A stretch of DNA of 64,000 bases from contig CAJUNK010000007.1 of assembly GCA_910587815.1 (NCBI GenBank), positions 1 through 64,000 of the forward strand. Direction: 5' to 3'. The stretch comes from Candidatus Gastranaerophilales bacterium (GTDB lineage: Bacteria; Cyanobacteriota; Vampirovibrionia; Gastranaerophilales; Gastranaerophilaceae). The notes beneath the pieces are model-generated. The model did no database searches. It was not told the origin of the DNA and worked only from the letters and a program-made list of their open reading frames with translations. Position 1 is the first letter of the stretch. Each line of letters begins with the position of its first letter. Below, one piece after another: positions 7,798 to 17,452 of this stretch. The translations under genes and the position numbers were made by a program.

Positions 7798-8616
7798 TCA
7801 GGTTTTCAAGCCTTTTTTATTCTTATACGTTATAAAAATAAGCGCAATAAGTGATGCCAAAAGGCACAAAACGCTTATTAAAAGTGCAATTGGCCAATTA
7901 TTAACATCTAAAACACTATCCACTCTAATCTTTTCAATAAAAATCCTGCCAAAAGAATATAGCGCAAGATATGTAAAAAATGCCACACCATTTGGTTTTG
8001 CTGGATATTTTTTTAACAAAAAACATAATATTATAAATACAAATATATCCCATAAAGATTCATATAAAAATGCAGGGTGAAAATATTCGTAATTTATAAA
8101 TTGATTTGGCCTAAAAACAGGCTCTATATAAAGTTTCAAGGGCAAATCAGAAGGAATTCCAAAAGCTTCTTGGTTGAAGAAATTTCCCCACCTGCCAATA
8201 GCCTGCCCTAGCGCTAAACCGTATGAAACCGCATCCGCATAAGGCATTAGGGATGTTTTTTTAATTATTTTAAAATACACAAAGCCTGCAATAAATCCCC
8301 CCAAAATTGCTCCATGGATTGAGATTCCGCCATGCCAAAGCGCAAAAATTTCAGAAGGGTATTTTGAATAAAAATCTAAGCTTAACAAAACGTAATATAA
8401 CCTTGCAGAAATTAACGAAATAACAATAAGCCATGGAAAAAAATCTAGCAAAATGTCCAAATTCACGTTTTTGTAATACTTTTTTGCAATATTATATGTG
8501 ACAAAAAGCCCAAAAACCATCCCCAAAAAAAGCATTATGCCATAATAACGAATATCAAAACCAAAAATATTAAAAGCTACAGCCGAGGGGGCTTTTAAGA
8601 CTATAGAAAAGGGCAT
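7798..8616 (-). CDS. lgt: prolipoprotein diacylglyceryl transferase
   Basis: Lgt attaches diacylglycerol to the lipobox Cys of prolipoproteins in the inner membrane. The 272-residue protein has about seven hydrophobic segments and the family signatures: RYYGIMLFLG near the start, ALWHGGISIHGAILGG, and GRWGNFFNQEAFG (the Lgt signature including the key Arg and Asn), then PAFLYESLWD and the final GRIFIEKIR segment. It follows the TPR (lipo)protein gene by 14 bp, so enzyme and a possible substrate are co-transcribed. Confidence 0.96.
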   Translation of the reverse strand: MPFSIVLKAPSAVAFNIFGFDIRYYGIMLFLGMVFGLFVTYNIAKKYYKNVNLDILLDFFPWLIVISLISARLYYVLLSLDFYSKYPSEIFALWHGGISIHGAILGGFIAGFVYFKIIKKTSLMPYADAVSYGLALGQAIGRWGNFFNQEAFGIPSDLPLKLYIEPVFRPNQFINYEYFHPAFLYESLWDIFVFIILCFLLKKYPAKPNGVAFFTYLALYSFGRIFIEKIRVDSVLDVNNWPIALLISVLCLLASLIALIFITYKNKKGLKT

Positions 8617-8630
8617 TTAAATTTCACCCT

Positions 8631-9245
8631 TTATTGTTTGTTATCTGATTGCATCGTATCATTAATTTCAGGGAATTCAAGTTTTGAATATTCTTCAATA
8701 TCTTCTTGAATTTCTTTTATATGCTGTTTTACTTTATCTAAATCCTGTGCTTTTTGGGCAATTTCTGTATATTTTGTGTATGCGCCAATTGCCTCTTCTA
8801 GCCTTTTTATAGCATAATCTGCATCTTCTTTGGTATTAAACAAAGATGTTTCATCTACTTCTTTATCATCCAAAGTGCTGTCATTATCTTTAATATTTTT
8901 TTTGTCATTCAATTTTTTATAACCATCCCCTTCTAATGCTACACCCAAAGTATAATAGGCATCTGCACTTTCAGGGTTTATTTTAATTGCTTCATTTAAT
9001 TGATTTATGGCGCTTTTAAATTCTTCTTTATTTACATAAGCAACAGCAAGATTGTATCTTGTTTCAAAAACACTGCCATCTAAATCTACACTTGATTCCA
9101 GCCTTTTTACAGCTTCATCATAATCACCTTTATCAAGATATTCTTTCGCTTTTGTATTTAATTCCTGAATTGCAAAATTATTTATACATGCACTAGACAT
9201 CACACTTACAAATAAAACGGCTAAGAAAATTAAAAGCTTCCTCAT
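8631..9245 (-). CDS. TPR-repeat protein, probable lipoprotein
   Basis: The N-terminus is a signal peptide (MRKLLIFLAVLFVSVMSSAC); the Cys at residue 20 is a plausible lipidation site, though Ser-Ser-Ala before it is an atypical lipobox. Residues 28-105 hold two to three tetratricopeptide repeats (AKEYLDKGDYDEAVKRLE, NLAVAYVNKEEFKSAINQL, AYYTLGVALEGDG). A charged low-complexity stretch and a final helical region follow. TPRs bind partner proteins, so this is likely a periplasmic or outer-membrane-anchored scaffold. It lies between the TamB-like gene (gap 96 bp) and lgt (gap 14 bp) on the same strand, which suggests an envelope role. Confidence 0.8.
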   Translation of the reverse strand: MRKLLIFLAVLFVSVMSSACINNFAIQELNTKAKEYLDKGDYDEAVKRLESSVDLDGSVFETRYNLAVAYVNKEEFKSAINQLNEAIKINPESADAYYTLGVALEGDGYKKLNDKKNIKDNDSTLDDKEVDETSLFNTKEDADYAIKRLEEAIGAYTKYTEIAQKAQDLDKVKQHIKEIQEDIEEYSKLEFPEINDTMQSDNKQ

Positions 9246-9341
9246 AATTTCTCCCTAAAATTATTATAACCTCAAGTCTAATTTAGATATTTATTTAAAT
9301 ATAATACCCAAAACATTAAATGAGTGCAACTAAAGATGTGG

Positions 9342-12300
9342 CTAATTTAACCAGTTAAAACTTTTTACAAAACTATCCGCATTCAAATCGCCCAAAATTT
9401 CAACCGCAAAAAGCCTAAAATCGGAAGAGGCGCCTGCAATATCAGGGATTTTTTCCACATCCTTTATCATATTTTCTTTTACCTTTTTATCAAGCTTATC
9501 ATTTGTAAAGATATTTAAAATTGAATAAACGGAAGCATTTCCTATTGGACCCAAAAGATTAGATATTTTTGTAGAAAGCTTTCCAAATACATCAAAATCA
9601 CCAACATTTGTTGCAATGTCATAGGTACCGGTTGTATAGATGCTTAAATTGTCTCCTTTGGAGTATATATTTAATTTGCTAATTTTACCGTCTTCTACAA
9701 TAAAATCACCCGATATACGCTTAAACTCGCCCGTTTTGTATGGTATTAAAACTTCTATTACATTGTTTATAGTAAAGCCCAAAATTCCACTTTTTAAAAG
9801 ATTTCCGGCTCTTAAGAGATATTCAAGAGACCCCAATTTAGGCATTTTGCCATCATATATTGCAAAATCCACATCAGCTTTTATGTTGTTAATACCATCA
9901 ACCGTATTTAATTGATGTCCTGAAAGATTTATTTTACCATTTGTTTTACCAAAGATTTGATTTTTTACCCCAAAAAGGTCTGTTACAAGCGTATTAGCAT
10001 CACAATCTTTAATTTCAGAATTTATATTTATTTTCGTAGAATCAAATTCATAACTGCCACTGGTTTTAATTTTTCCGCCTGCGGTATCAAAAACTATATC
10101 ATTAAATATAAATCTGCCGTCTTTAGTGTGCTTAAATCTGCCTTTAAAGTTTTGCGCCTTTAAATTATTATAATGTATTTCATCTGCGCTAAATATACCA
10201 TCTTTTATTTCAATATCAAGAGGAGACAGAACCATAGCCTGTTTTTGAGCAGGATCAGTTGTTTTTTGCACCTTTGAAAAATCTGTAAGACCTTCTAAAA
10301 ACCTGTTTAGGTCAACAATTTTTGAGGTTATTTCAGCCTTATTAACAACAACGGGTAATGCCGGTTTATTCACAATTTCAGCCAAGACTTTTACATCAGA
10401 TTTCATGCCCGTGCCTTCAAATGCAGCCTTTATAAGTTTTTCATCCAAGATTAAATCAACATCTTTCACTTGTGTATCATAGAGTGGTATATCTACATTT
10501 GAAAATTTAACCTTGCCCTTTGCTTTTGGTTCCATAACGGGGCCGTTTAGTAAAATATCCGCATTAAACGTTCCTTGTTTTAGGACTGATTTTTTAAATA
10601 CCGGATTTAAAAGCCTTGCGGGTGCAGGGTTTGGAGTTTCCATTTTAAAATTATCTAACAGCAAATTGTTTCCATCAGTATGCAGGGCACCTGAAAGCTT
10701 CAGCATTTCATAAGGGGTTTGTTTATTGTTTTGAGAAAGAATATATTTTTGATATTTAATATTTCTTATATTTACTTCATCATTCTTAAAATCAATTCTT
10801 GAATTGATTTCGCGTTTATTTTGCACATCTCCAAGATTTGCACCCATATAATATAAATCTGTACCAGGGTTTAAAATTACTGTAGCAAAGATTGAATAAT
10901 CATCCAGTTGACCGCGCAGTCTACCCTTCAGGTTAAATTCGCCTTTAGTTTTAAGTGGGAATTGCAAATTAGGATTAAGAAGTTTATCTAAACTTTCTTC
11001 GTTTAAATTTGTAGATACAAATGCATTAAACCTTGGTTTATTTGTATTAAAATCATCTAAAACAGCATCAATATAAACTGGTGTATGTCCATAAGACATG
11101 TTTAGAGCATTTAGTTTAATCTGAGTATTCGAAAACCTTAAATCGCCACTATTTAAAAATACGGGTAAATCGCGCTTTTTATCAAACAAAGAAACCTGAT
11201 TGAAATTTGCATTTCCATCAAAACCTTTTGAATTATAGTAAAAATCGCCATTCAGATTTCCCTTAAATTCATTAAAATCTCCTAAAACTTTTTTTACATT
11301 CTTATCATTAGTCACAGATGATAAATCTTCTAGTTTTGAAAAAGGAAAGGAGAGTAATTTAAAGTGCATGTTTGGAATAAAATAATCATCAAAGATTTTA
11401 TCAATTTCACCATTGGATACTACATTTGCGCCCCAAAGTATCGTATTCAAATCTTTAAACAAGAGTTTTTGACCTTTGAATTTTACGCTACCAGAATTAA
11501 ACAAAACGTCTGATTCTTTATGATTCAATCCTACAGCCCAACCATCTAAGGTAAATTTTTTCATATCAATCATCGTATCTTTAGGGTCAATTTTACCTTT
11601 AGCACGAATATTTGCTGCAAATTTAAAGTTGATTTTATTTAAAAAATCATAAAGTTCTTTGCTTATTTTATTTTTAGCCTGAAAACCTTCTTGGTTATCA
11701 TAGAAAAATTTATATAAATCAAAAGAATTTGCAGATTTTGAATTAAAGATTAAATCCACCATCTGCGGCTGTTCGGTCCTTATTTTGGATGCTTTTGTAT
11801 CAGGTTTTATTGTGCCGTTTAAAGTAAATGGCGAAGAATAAATATCAGCGTTTAAATTTAATGTAACAAAATCTGAAAAATCAAGCGTACCATTTATTTT
11901 AGAAGCTTTTATTTCAGGAAAGATATCAAGTGAATTATTTTTAAATATAATAGAACCTTTTGAAAACATGGTATCCGATGGTTCAAATGTCATGGTATCA
12001 CCGATTTCAGAAGCTTTTCCCCACAGGTGCATATTAAAATCAAGTTTACCTTTAGGATTTGTATATGCATCCAAAAAGCTGCCGCCGCCCAAAAGAGAAA
12101 GTACCATTTCACTTGTTTTAACAACATCCAGTGCCTTTATTGCATCTACATCAAAAACTTTCACATACAAATCAAGTTTTCCTTCTATATCGGAACTACC
12201 ATCTACCTTGATTTTTGCGCCTTCAACAATACCTGTTGTATTATCAAAAATTATTTTTTTATCTTTAAATAAAAGATTCAAATTTCCATTATAGAGAACT

Positions 12301-13976
12301 GTATTTAAACCATACAAAGATGCTGTGCCATTTTTTGTTCTAAAATATCCATTCAGACTGGCACTTTCCCTTGTGCCTTTAGTTTTAAGGGAAATCTCGC
12401 CTGTTCCTTTTATTTTCATAAAGGGTAATGGTCCAAGCTGAAAACCAAAGATTTTATGTATAGGAATCAAGATTTTATGAGCAAATTCCATATCAATAGC
12501 AGGAGTAGACTGAATATCAAATTTTGCCACAGGCAATTCTTTAATTTCAGTTTGCCCTTTTACAATAACTTTTTGATTATTTGGGCAATTCGCAATTACG
12601 TTAATGTCAACATCAGAGCCATTAAAGATAACTTTTACATTTGATGTTTTAGAAGTGTTTGGTTTTTCAATCAAATAAACATCGTCCAAATTAATTTCGC
12701 CATACATATTTGGAAAACGAAATCTGTCTTTTATTTTAAATTTTCCGTTTACAAGTGCATTTGCATTATATTTTTTTAGATTAGGAATATATGGCTGCTG
12801 CAATTTAATTAAATAATCAGGAGCAATTTTTAGGGCATCTTTTAATGATGTATTTGTAATTTCAATATCAATATCAGGATTTAATTTTTTAATATTTGAA
12901 ATATTTTTTAAACTGCCATTCGCTTTTAAATTGATTTTTTCTTTTTTAAAATTAAAATCATTTATTAGAATTTCATCTTTTTTAAAGCGCAAAACAGTTT
13001 CTACAGTACTTTTGCCTCCAATATCTATAATATTATTATGGTTATTTCTAAATATTACAAGAAAAAGGTTTTCAATATCCGATTTAATTAAAAGTGAATC
13101 TTTAATACTATCTGATGGGAGAATTGTAATAGAGCCCTTGCCTTTTATGGTTTTTATATCCAGTGTATTCTTTGATATAAATTCTTTTATATAAGGTTCA
13201 AAATATGAAAAATCAAGATTTAGAACACTCAATTGAAGTTTGTAATCTTTGAAATCGATATTTTTTGTCAAAGGAAATTTTAATTTTACATCAAGTGCGT
13301 ATGGAGAAATTTGGGTTTTATTTTTAGTTTGAAACTTTATGCTGCCTTTTGTTTTAATATCGGCATAATTATCAAGATTAAATTCTGTTGAAACTAAATC
13401 TTCACCCGAAATTTCATAGTATAGTGCATTTTTTTTATCTATGACATTTATTAAATATTTAGAAATCAAAATTGATGCATTTTTTGCCTCAATTTCAAAT
13501 GGAAATTTTGAATTTCCCTTAAAATATTTTTGTATATTAAACTTACCATTCATATCACGTTCTACGTTTAACTTTAAATCCTTGGCAACAAGTTTTTTGA
13601 ATTCTATTTTTTTAAACAACAAAGGCAAGATTTTTATTTCTGTATCAATATCTTCAATATAAAAAAGTGCACAATTATTGCAATTAGGCTCACACAATGC
13701 AACATTTGAAGATTTTAGATTAATTGAAAAATCTTTTGTTGCATAAATTTGCGGCTTGCCTAAATCTAAAATAAGGCCAGTATTTTTATTTACAATTTCT
13801 TTAATATATTCAGGATTTAAAAATGAATTTACAACTTTATCTAAATTAACATACAAAATAAGACCCAGGGCAATAAACACGCAAAATACAATATTTAAAA
13901 CCCTGAATAATATTTTTACTTTTGATGCTTTAGCTGTATTCTTATCTTCTTCTCCCATAAAAAGATTATAAAACAT
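9342..13976 (-). CDS. TamB/AsmA-like giant envelope protein
   Basis: A 1544-residue protein with a single N-terminal membrane helix (about residues 22-45) followed by a very long, beta-rich region of repeated D/N/K/F-rich strands, as in TamB/YhdP/AsmA proteins that bridge inner and outer membranes and carry lipids along a hydrophobic groove. The C-terminal 200 residues (GKINLSGHQL, DFAIYDGKM, GDNLSIYTTGTYDI, GKLSTKISNLLG) resemble the same part of the AsmA-like protein at 18404-22147. Start is uncertain: Met1 or Met7, neither with a clear SD. It is divergent from the secreted protein at 14024 across 47 bp and is followed by the TPR protein and lgt. Assignment to TamB proper versus an AsmA cousin cannot be decided by eye. 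Confidence 0.8.
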   Translation of the reverse strand: MFYNLFMGEEDKNTAKASKVKILFRVLNIVFCVFIALGLILYVNLDKVVNSFLNPEYIKEIVNKNTGLILDLGKPQIYATKDFSINLKSSNVALCEPNCNNCALFYIEDIDTEIKILPLLFKKIEFKKLVAKDLKLNVERDMNGKFNIQKYFKGNSKFPFEIEAKNASILISKYLINVIDKKNALYYEISGEDLVSTEFNLDNYADIKTKGSIKFQTKNKTQISPYALDVKLKFPLTKNIDFKDYKLQLSVLNLDFSYFEPYIKEFISKNTLDIKTIKGKGSITILPSDSIKDSLLIKSDIENLFLVIFRNNHNNIIDIGGKSTVETVLRFKKDEILINDFNFKKEKINLKANGSLKNISNIKKLNPDIDIEITNTSLKDALKIAPDYLIKLQQPYIPNLKKYNANALVNGKFKIKDRFRFPNMYGEINLDDVYLIEKPNTSKTSNVKVIFNGSDVDINVIANCPNNQKVIVKGQTEIKELPVAKFDIQSTPAIDMEFAHKILIPIHKIFGFQLGPLPFMKIKGTGEISLKTKGTRESASLNGYFRTKNGTASLYGLNTVLYNGNLNLLFKDKKIIFDNTTGIVEGAKIKVDGSSDIEGKLDLYVKVFDVDAIKALDVVKTSEMVLSLLGGGSFLDAYTNPKGKLDFNMHLWGKASEIGDTMTFEPSDTMFSKGSIIFKNNSLDIFPEIKASKINGTLDFSDFVTLNLNADIYSSPFTLNGTIKPDTKASKIRTEQPQMVDLIFNSKSANSFDLYKFFYDNQEGFQAKNKISKELYDFLNKINFKFAANIRAKGKIDPKDTMIDMKKFTLDGWAVGLNHKESDVLFNSGSVKFKGQKLLFKDLNTILWGANVVSNGEIDKIFDDYFIPNMHFKLLSFPFSKLEDLSSVTNDKNVKKVLGDFNEFKGNLNGDFYYNSKGFDGNANFNQVSLFDKKRDLPVFLNSGDLRFSNTQIKLNALNMSYGHTPVYIDAVLDDFNTNKPRFNAFVSTNLNEESLDKLLNPNLQFPLKTKGEFNLKGRLRGQLDDYSIFATVILNPGTDLYYMGANLGDVQNKREINSRIDFKNDEVNIRNIKYQKYILSQNNKQTPYEMLKLSGALHTDGNNLLLDNFKMETPNPAPARLLNPVFKKSVLKQGTFNADILLNGPVMEPKAKGKVKFSNVDIPLYDTQVKDVDLILDEKLIKAAFEGTGMKSDVKVLAEIVNKPALPVVVNKAEITSKIVDLNRFLEGLTDFSKVQKTTDPAQKQAMVLSPLDIEIKDGIFSADEIHYNNLKAQNFKGRFKHTKDGRFIFNDIVFDTAGGKIKTSGSYEFDSTKININSEIKDCDANTLVTDLFGVKNQIFGKTNGKINLSGHQLNTVDGINNIKADVDFAIYDGKMPKLGSLEYLLRAGNLLKSGILGFTINNVIEVLIPYKTGEFKRISGDFIVEDGKISKLNIYSKGDNLSIYTTGTYDIATNVGDFDVFGKLSTKISNLLGPIGNASVYSILNIFTNDKLDKKVKENMIKDVEKIPDIAGASSDFRLFAVEILGDLNADSFVKSFNWLN

Positions 13977-14023
13977 ATTTCATAATTTTTGCAAAAAATG
14001 AAAAAAAGCTTAAAATATTATGT

Positions 14024-14659
14024 ATGAAGATATGTATATCAAATAAAATTTTAATTAAGATTTGCACAATACTCATGTTAACATTTTGCAATTTAATACT
14101 TTTGACACCAAATGAAGCAAAATGTGCTGCTGTGCCTTTTGAAAATAATACCAAAATTTCAAAAGGGGTGTTAATTCAAGCATATCCTGTTAAGACAATA
14201 TCAACAGCAGCATTAAATGAAGGAGATTTTGTATATTTTATAAATCCAGCTGACCTTTGGGTGTATGAAATAAATGTACTTCCAAAAAATACATATTTTA
14301 GAGGACATATTGAGATGCTAAAAATGCCAATAAAAGGCATAAATGCTGCAATGGTAATAAGAATAACTGAAATTATTTTGCCTGATGGAACAATAAAAGA
14401 AATAGATGCCACTGTAACTCAAAATGGAAATACACAAATAGGCGGAAATCTTACACCGCCTGCATCATATAATAAAACTGTCCATCCAAGAGAAGGTATG
14501 TATTGGAAAAGAGCTGGGGTATTGCAATATGTACCAAGCGGGGATTATGAAATGGGACTGCATATTACACTACCTACAAATGAACCTGTATATATTATGC
14601 TAAATCAAGATTATGACAGCAAATCAGAAGACATACAAATACAACAAATGTACAAATAA
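14024..14659 (+). CDS. secreted protein of unknown function
   Basis: A 211-residue protein with a signal peptide (hydrophobic core about residues 10-28, likely cleavage after AKC). The mature part is beta-rich: ISKGVLIQAYPVKTIST, EGDFVYFINPADLW, LPKNTYFRGHIEML, then LPDGTIKEIDATVT. The scheme, a value or start-up strand followed by 'large-scale barrel' segments, resembles the next gene's product, so the two are probably distant relatives. No named family is recognised. The ATG lies about 50 bp from the divergent TamB-like gene and has no SD; a leaderless or very short leader is likely. Context suggests an outer-membrane or periplasmic role. Confidence 0.65.
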   Translation: MKICISNKILIKICTILMLTFCNLILLTPNEAKCAAVPFENNTKISKGVLIQAYPVKTISTAALNEGDFVYFINPADLWVYEINVLPKNTYFRGHIEMLKMPIKGINAAMVIRITEIILPDGTIKEIDATVTQNGNTQIGGNLTPPASYNKTVHPREGMYWKRAGVLQYVPSGDYEMGLHITLPTNEPVYIMLNQDYDSKSEDIQIQQMYK

Positions 14660-14666
14660 TAATATG

Positions 14667-14675
14667 TGATATAAT
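14667..14675 (+). promoter_or_regulatory. extended -10 promoter (TGATATAAT)
   Basis: TG-A-TATAAT sits 22 bp before the ATG at 14697, directly followed by a strong GGAGGAG ribosome site, so the leader would be very short. Confidence 0.55.
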
Positions 14676-14696
14676 ACGTTTGGAGGAGAAAATTAT

Positions 14697-15401
14697 ATGA
14701 AAAATATAAAATATATTGCTTTATCTTTATGCGCATTCGTTGCAATTACAAATGCTGCATTTAGTGCATCAAATTATTCATATTCAAACAGTGTAAATAC
14801 AAACGCAAACACCCTGCAAGGACAAGTTGTTTACATTCCGGCAGGAATTACAGTACATGCTATTTTATCAAGCGGATTAAGTTCTGAATATGCAGCTGTT
14901 GGCATGCAAGTAAACACAACTTTGCCTAGCGCTATTACTTATAATGGCAAAACCGTTGCGCCCGCAGGAAGCGTATTAACAGGAACTGTTGTAAAATGCA
15001 AAAAAGCCGGCTTTGCAAACAGAAACGGACAAATCCAGGTTATATTTAATAATTTAAGAACACCGCAGGGATACAATATTGCAATCAATGCCGTATTTAA
15101 AACAGATGATAATTCAGGGATTTTAAAGGGCGGTACAAAATTAGATAGCGCAAAAGATTACGGTAAAAATACAGCAATAGGTGCCGCATCTGGTGCAGCA
15201 CTTGGTACTGCAATGGGTGCTTTATCTGGTGGTTCTGTAGGTAAAGGTGCAGTATATGGAACAGCAGTTGGCGCTGGCATTGGGGTAGCAAATGCCGCAA
15301 GACAAAAGGGAGAAAATGTAGAAATACCAGCAAATGCAGTGTTAGATATATATTTCACCCAACCAATAACTGTATCTGCGCCAAATGTTTACAATTATTA
15401 A
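14697..15401 (+). CDS. secreted glycine-zipper protein
   Basis: A 234-residue protein with a clear signal peptide (ALSLCAFVAITNAAFSA). Residues 40-145 form a beta-rich domain (VVYIPAGITVHAIL, LSSEYAAVGMQVNT, PAGSVLTGTVVKCKKAG, GQIQVIFNNLRTPQG) like small-barrel domains seen in some VirB10/TrbI-like and surface proteins. Residues 160-200 are a Gly/Ala zipper (AIGAASGAALGTAMGALSG...GTAVGAGIGVANA) that could insert in or pack against a membrane. A short beta tail follows. SD is GGAGGAG, 7 nt from ATG. It precedes the TonB operon by 110 bp. Function unknown; an outer-membrane-associated role is plausible. Confidence 0.65.
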   Translation: MKNIKYIALSLCAFVAITNAAFSASNYSYSNSVNTNANTLQGQVVYIPAGITVHAILSSGLSSEYAAVGMQVNTTLPSAITYNGKTVAPAGSVLTGTVVKCKKAGFANRNGQIQVIFNNLRTPQGYNIAINAVFKTDDNSGILKGGTKLDSAKDYGKNTAIGAASGAALGTAMGALSGGSVGKGAVYGTAVGAGIGVANAARQKGENVEIPANAVLDIYFTQPITVSAPNVYNY

Positions 15402-15510
15402 ATTTATGAAGATATTTTATACTATCAGAATAAATTAGTGAGTTTGGCTATTTAATTTGTTAATAATATGTAATAAATAATAATCAAAGACTAAAATAAT
15501 ACGGAAAAAT

Positions 15511-16713
15511 ATGACACAGTTAAGAAGTAAATTTGATTTTGAGGACTTAGACGAGCCTACAGCAAATGGCTATAGAGCACTTCCAAATGCTTTTGACGAC
15601 ACAAAAGATGAGCTGTCGCTTGTCAAGGCTTTGATTATATCTTTAATATTGCACCCCTTATGTGTGCTTTTAATTTGGCTTACCATAACAGCTCTAACTC
15701 TTTTAGGACTTGATTTTATGAAGGCAGAACGTCCTGATTGGAAAAAGAAGGATTTGGAATTTGTTATTGTAACAAATGAAGCAGAGCCTATAAACAAAAA
15801 CACCAAATATCGCTCTGACAGAAACTCTAGAGCTGGCGGCATCCATGACCCAAACAAAAGGGTGTCAGAACCTAGTCCATCCCCTTCGCCAGCACCATCG
15901 CCGGCACCGAGCCCAGCGCCTGCACCACAGCCAAAAGCACCAGCGCCAGCACCGGCACCAAAACAGGTTCAAAAACCAGTACAGCAACAAGTTCAACCAA
16001 AGCCTGCTGTCGAACAGAAGCCTGCACCTAAAAAACCGACCCAAACAGCAGCACCTGTTCAAAGACCTGCGTATAAACCATCTACAGAAATGCCTAAACC
16101 TGCTATGCCAAAGCTTGCAACCGCACCAAAAAGCCCATTTAGTGTAGCGGTACCAAAAAATAATGCCCCTGTTGGTCCAAGACCATCTTCAGGCACGGGT
16201 ACCTCAACTGCAAGACCATCTGGCGGCAATGCTATGCCATCTCCTCAATTATCAACTTCAAGAGGAACAGGAAGCGGCTTGGCATCGGGCTCCAGGGGCA
16301 CAACCGCAGGCAGAACCGGCGGCACAGGTTCCAGAGGAACAGGATATGGTACAGGTTCTATGGGAAATCCAGGCCCTGGAAATCCTTCAGGCCCTCCAGG
16401 CATAGATGCAATAAAATCACCCGATTGGGGACCTTATATGAGGGAACTTGAAAGACGCATTAAAAGAAACTGGAACCCTCCAAAGGGCGATGCTTCAAAA
16501 CGCGTAGTTGTACTATTCAAGATAGGACGAGACGGCAGACTTTTATCTTTAAAAATAGGAAAAAGCTCGGGCTCAATTCCTAACGATGATGCAGCAAAAG
16601 CCGCAATAGAACTTACGGCACCATTCAAACCACTGCCACCAGAATTCAAAGGAAGCAGTATAGATATTGAATTTACGTTTGATTACAACGTATTAGGTGC
16701 AAGCTATAGATAA
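15511..16713 (+). CDS. tonB: TonB family energy transducer
   Basis: TonB couples the ExbB/ExbD proton motor to outer-membrane receptors. The 400-residue protein has a cytoplasmic start of about 35 residues, one membrane helix (about 38-62), a long Pro/Ala/Lys-rich periplasmic spacer (about 115-205), a Gly/Ser/Thr-rich stretch (about 215-300) and a C-terminal TonB domain (PYMRELERRIKRNWNPP, VVVLFKIGRDGRLLSLKIGKSSG, AAKAAIELTAPFKPLPPEF). The double linker makes it long for the family (E. coli 239). The spacer DNA is richer in C than its surroundings because of Pro/Ala codons. It heads a plus-strand operon with exbB, two exbD genes and an AsmA-like gene. The SD is weak. TolA is an alternative role because no receptor gene is nearby. 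Confidence 0.85.
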   Translation: MTQLRSKFDFEDLDEPTANGYRALPNAFDDTKDELSLVKALIISLILHPLCVLLIWLTITALTLLGLDFMKAERPDWKKKDLEFVIVTNEAEPINKNTKYRSDRNSRAGGIHDPNKRVSEPSPSPSPAPSPAPSPAPAPQPKAPAPAPAPKQVQKPVQQQVQPKPAVEQKPAPKKPTQTAAPVQRPAYKPSTEMPKPAMPKLATAPKSPFSVAVPKNNAPVGPRPSSGTGTSTARPSGGNAMPSPQLSTSRGTGSGLASGSRGTTAGRTGGTGSRGTGYGTGSMGNPGPGNPSGPPGIDAIKSPDWGPYMRELERRIKRNWNPPKGDASKRVVVLFKIGRDGRLLSLKIGKSSGSIPNDDAAKAAIELTAPFKPLPPEFKGSSIDIEFTFDYNVLGASYR

Positions 16714-16753
16714 AAACAGATAGAAAAACAAACAGAATATAAAGGATAAAATT

Positions 16754-17401
16754 ATGGATTTATTATTTGAATCAATTAAAATGGATTGGCCCGTTCTAAC
16801 CCCGATATTTGTATGCTCTATACTTGTTATTGCGGTTGCCATAAACAAGCTTGTATACTACAAAAAGAACGAAAGAAATATAGGCGAATTTATTCAAAGC
16901 TTGCAAAAAGCACTTGCAAAAAATAATATTGGTGCGGCACAAAGAATTTCCGTACAGTTAGGCGGGATTGTATCAGAAATGGTGGATGAAGGCCTTAGGA
17001 TTTATACAGAACAAAGATCCGGTTTTTCAAGAGCCTATGACATATCTTCATCTCTTGCCACAAGAAAACTTGAAAAAGGATTAAACATTTTAGGAACTAT
17101 TGGCGGAGTCGCTCCATTTCTAGGGTTGTTTGGTACAGTTGTAAGAATTTTGTACACTTTCCAAGATTTAGCCGTTCAAGGTAATCAATCTGCCGCAGTT
17201 GCAACAGGTATAGCATCAGCCCTAATTGCAACAGCATTTGGTCTTGGTGTTGCAATTGTTGCAGTAATTTTATACAACTATTTCCAAAGCGTAGTAGGGC
17301 GTTTTGAATCTGATTTCAAACTAATAAAACTTGTATTTTTAAGCTTTATTGATTCTGATGAAGAAGTAAAAATGGCTGATGCCGGTAGCATTTCTCTATA
17401 G
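16754..17401 (+). CDS. exbB: MotA/TolQ/ExbB proton channel protein
   Basis: ExbB forms the pentameric inner-membrane channel of the Ton motor (TolQ in the Tol system). The 215-residue protein has an N-terminal membrane helix (PVLTPIFVCSILVIAVAI), a cytoplasmic helical region, and the family core: LNILGTIGGVAPFLGLFGTVVRILYTF, then AVATGIASALIATAFGLGVAIVAVILYNYF. Thr and Gly residues lining the second and third helices are present. It follows tonB by 40 bp. Assignment to ExbB rather than TolQ rests on the tonB and exbD neighbours. Confidence 0.93.
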   Translation: MDLLFESIKMDWPVLTPIFVCSILVIAVAINKLVYYKKNERNIGEFIQSLQKALAKNNIGAAQRISVQLGGIVSEMVDEGLRIYTEQRSGFSRAYDISSSLATRKLEKGLNILGTIGGVAPFLGLFGTVVRILYTFQDLAVQGNQSAAVATGIASALIATAFGLGVAIVAVILYNYFQSVVGRFESDFKLIKLVFLSFIDSDEEVKMADAGSISL

Positions 17402-17452
17402 TTAATATGAAATATGCAAAAGTCTTCTTTATAAAATTTAAAAGGATAAAAA

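Noticed and set aside
13966..14154. 62-codon minus-strand ORF between the TamB-like gene and the secreted protein
   Set aside because: It overlaps both flanking starts and the region expected to hold divergent promoters; no SD.
15845..16405. Long ORFs in other frames across the TonB spacer
   Set aside because: They result from the repetitive Pro/Ala/Gly codons of tonB; the real frame carries the membrane helix and TonB domain.
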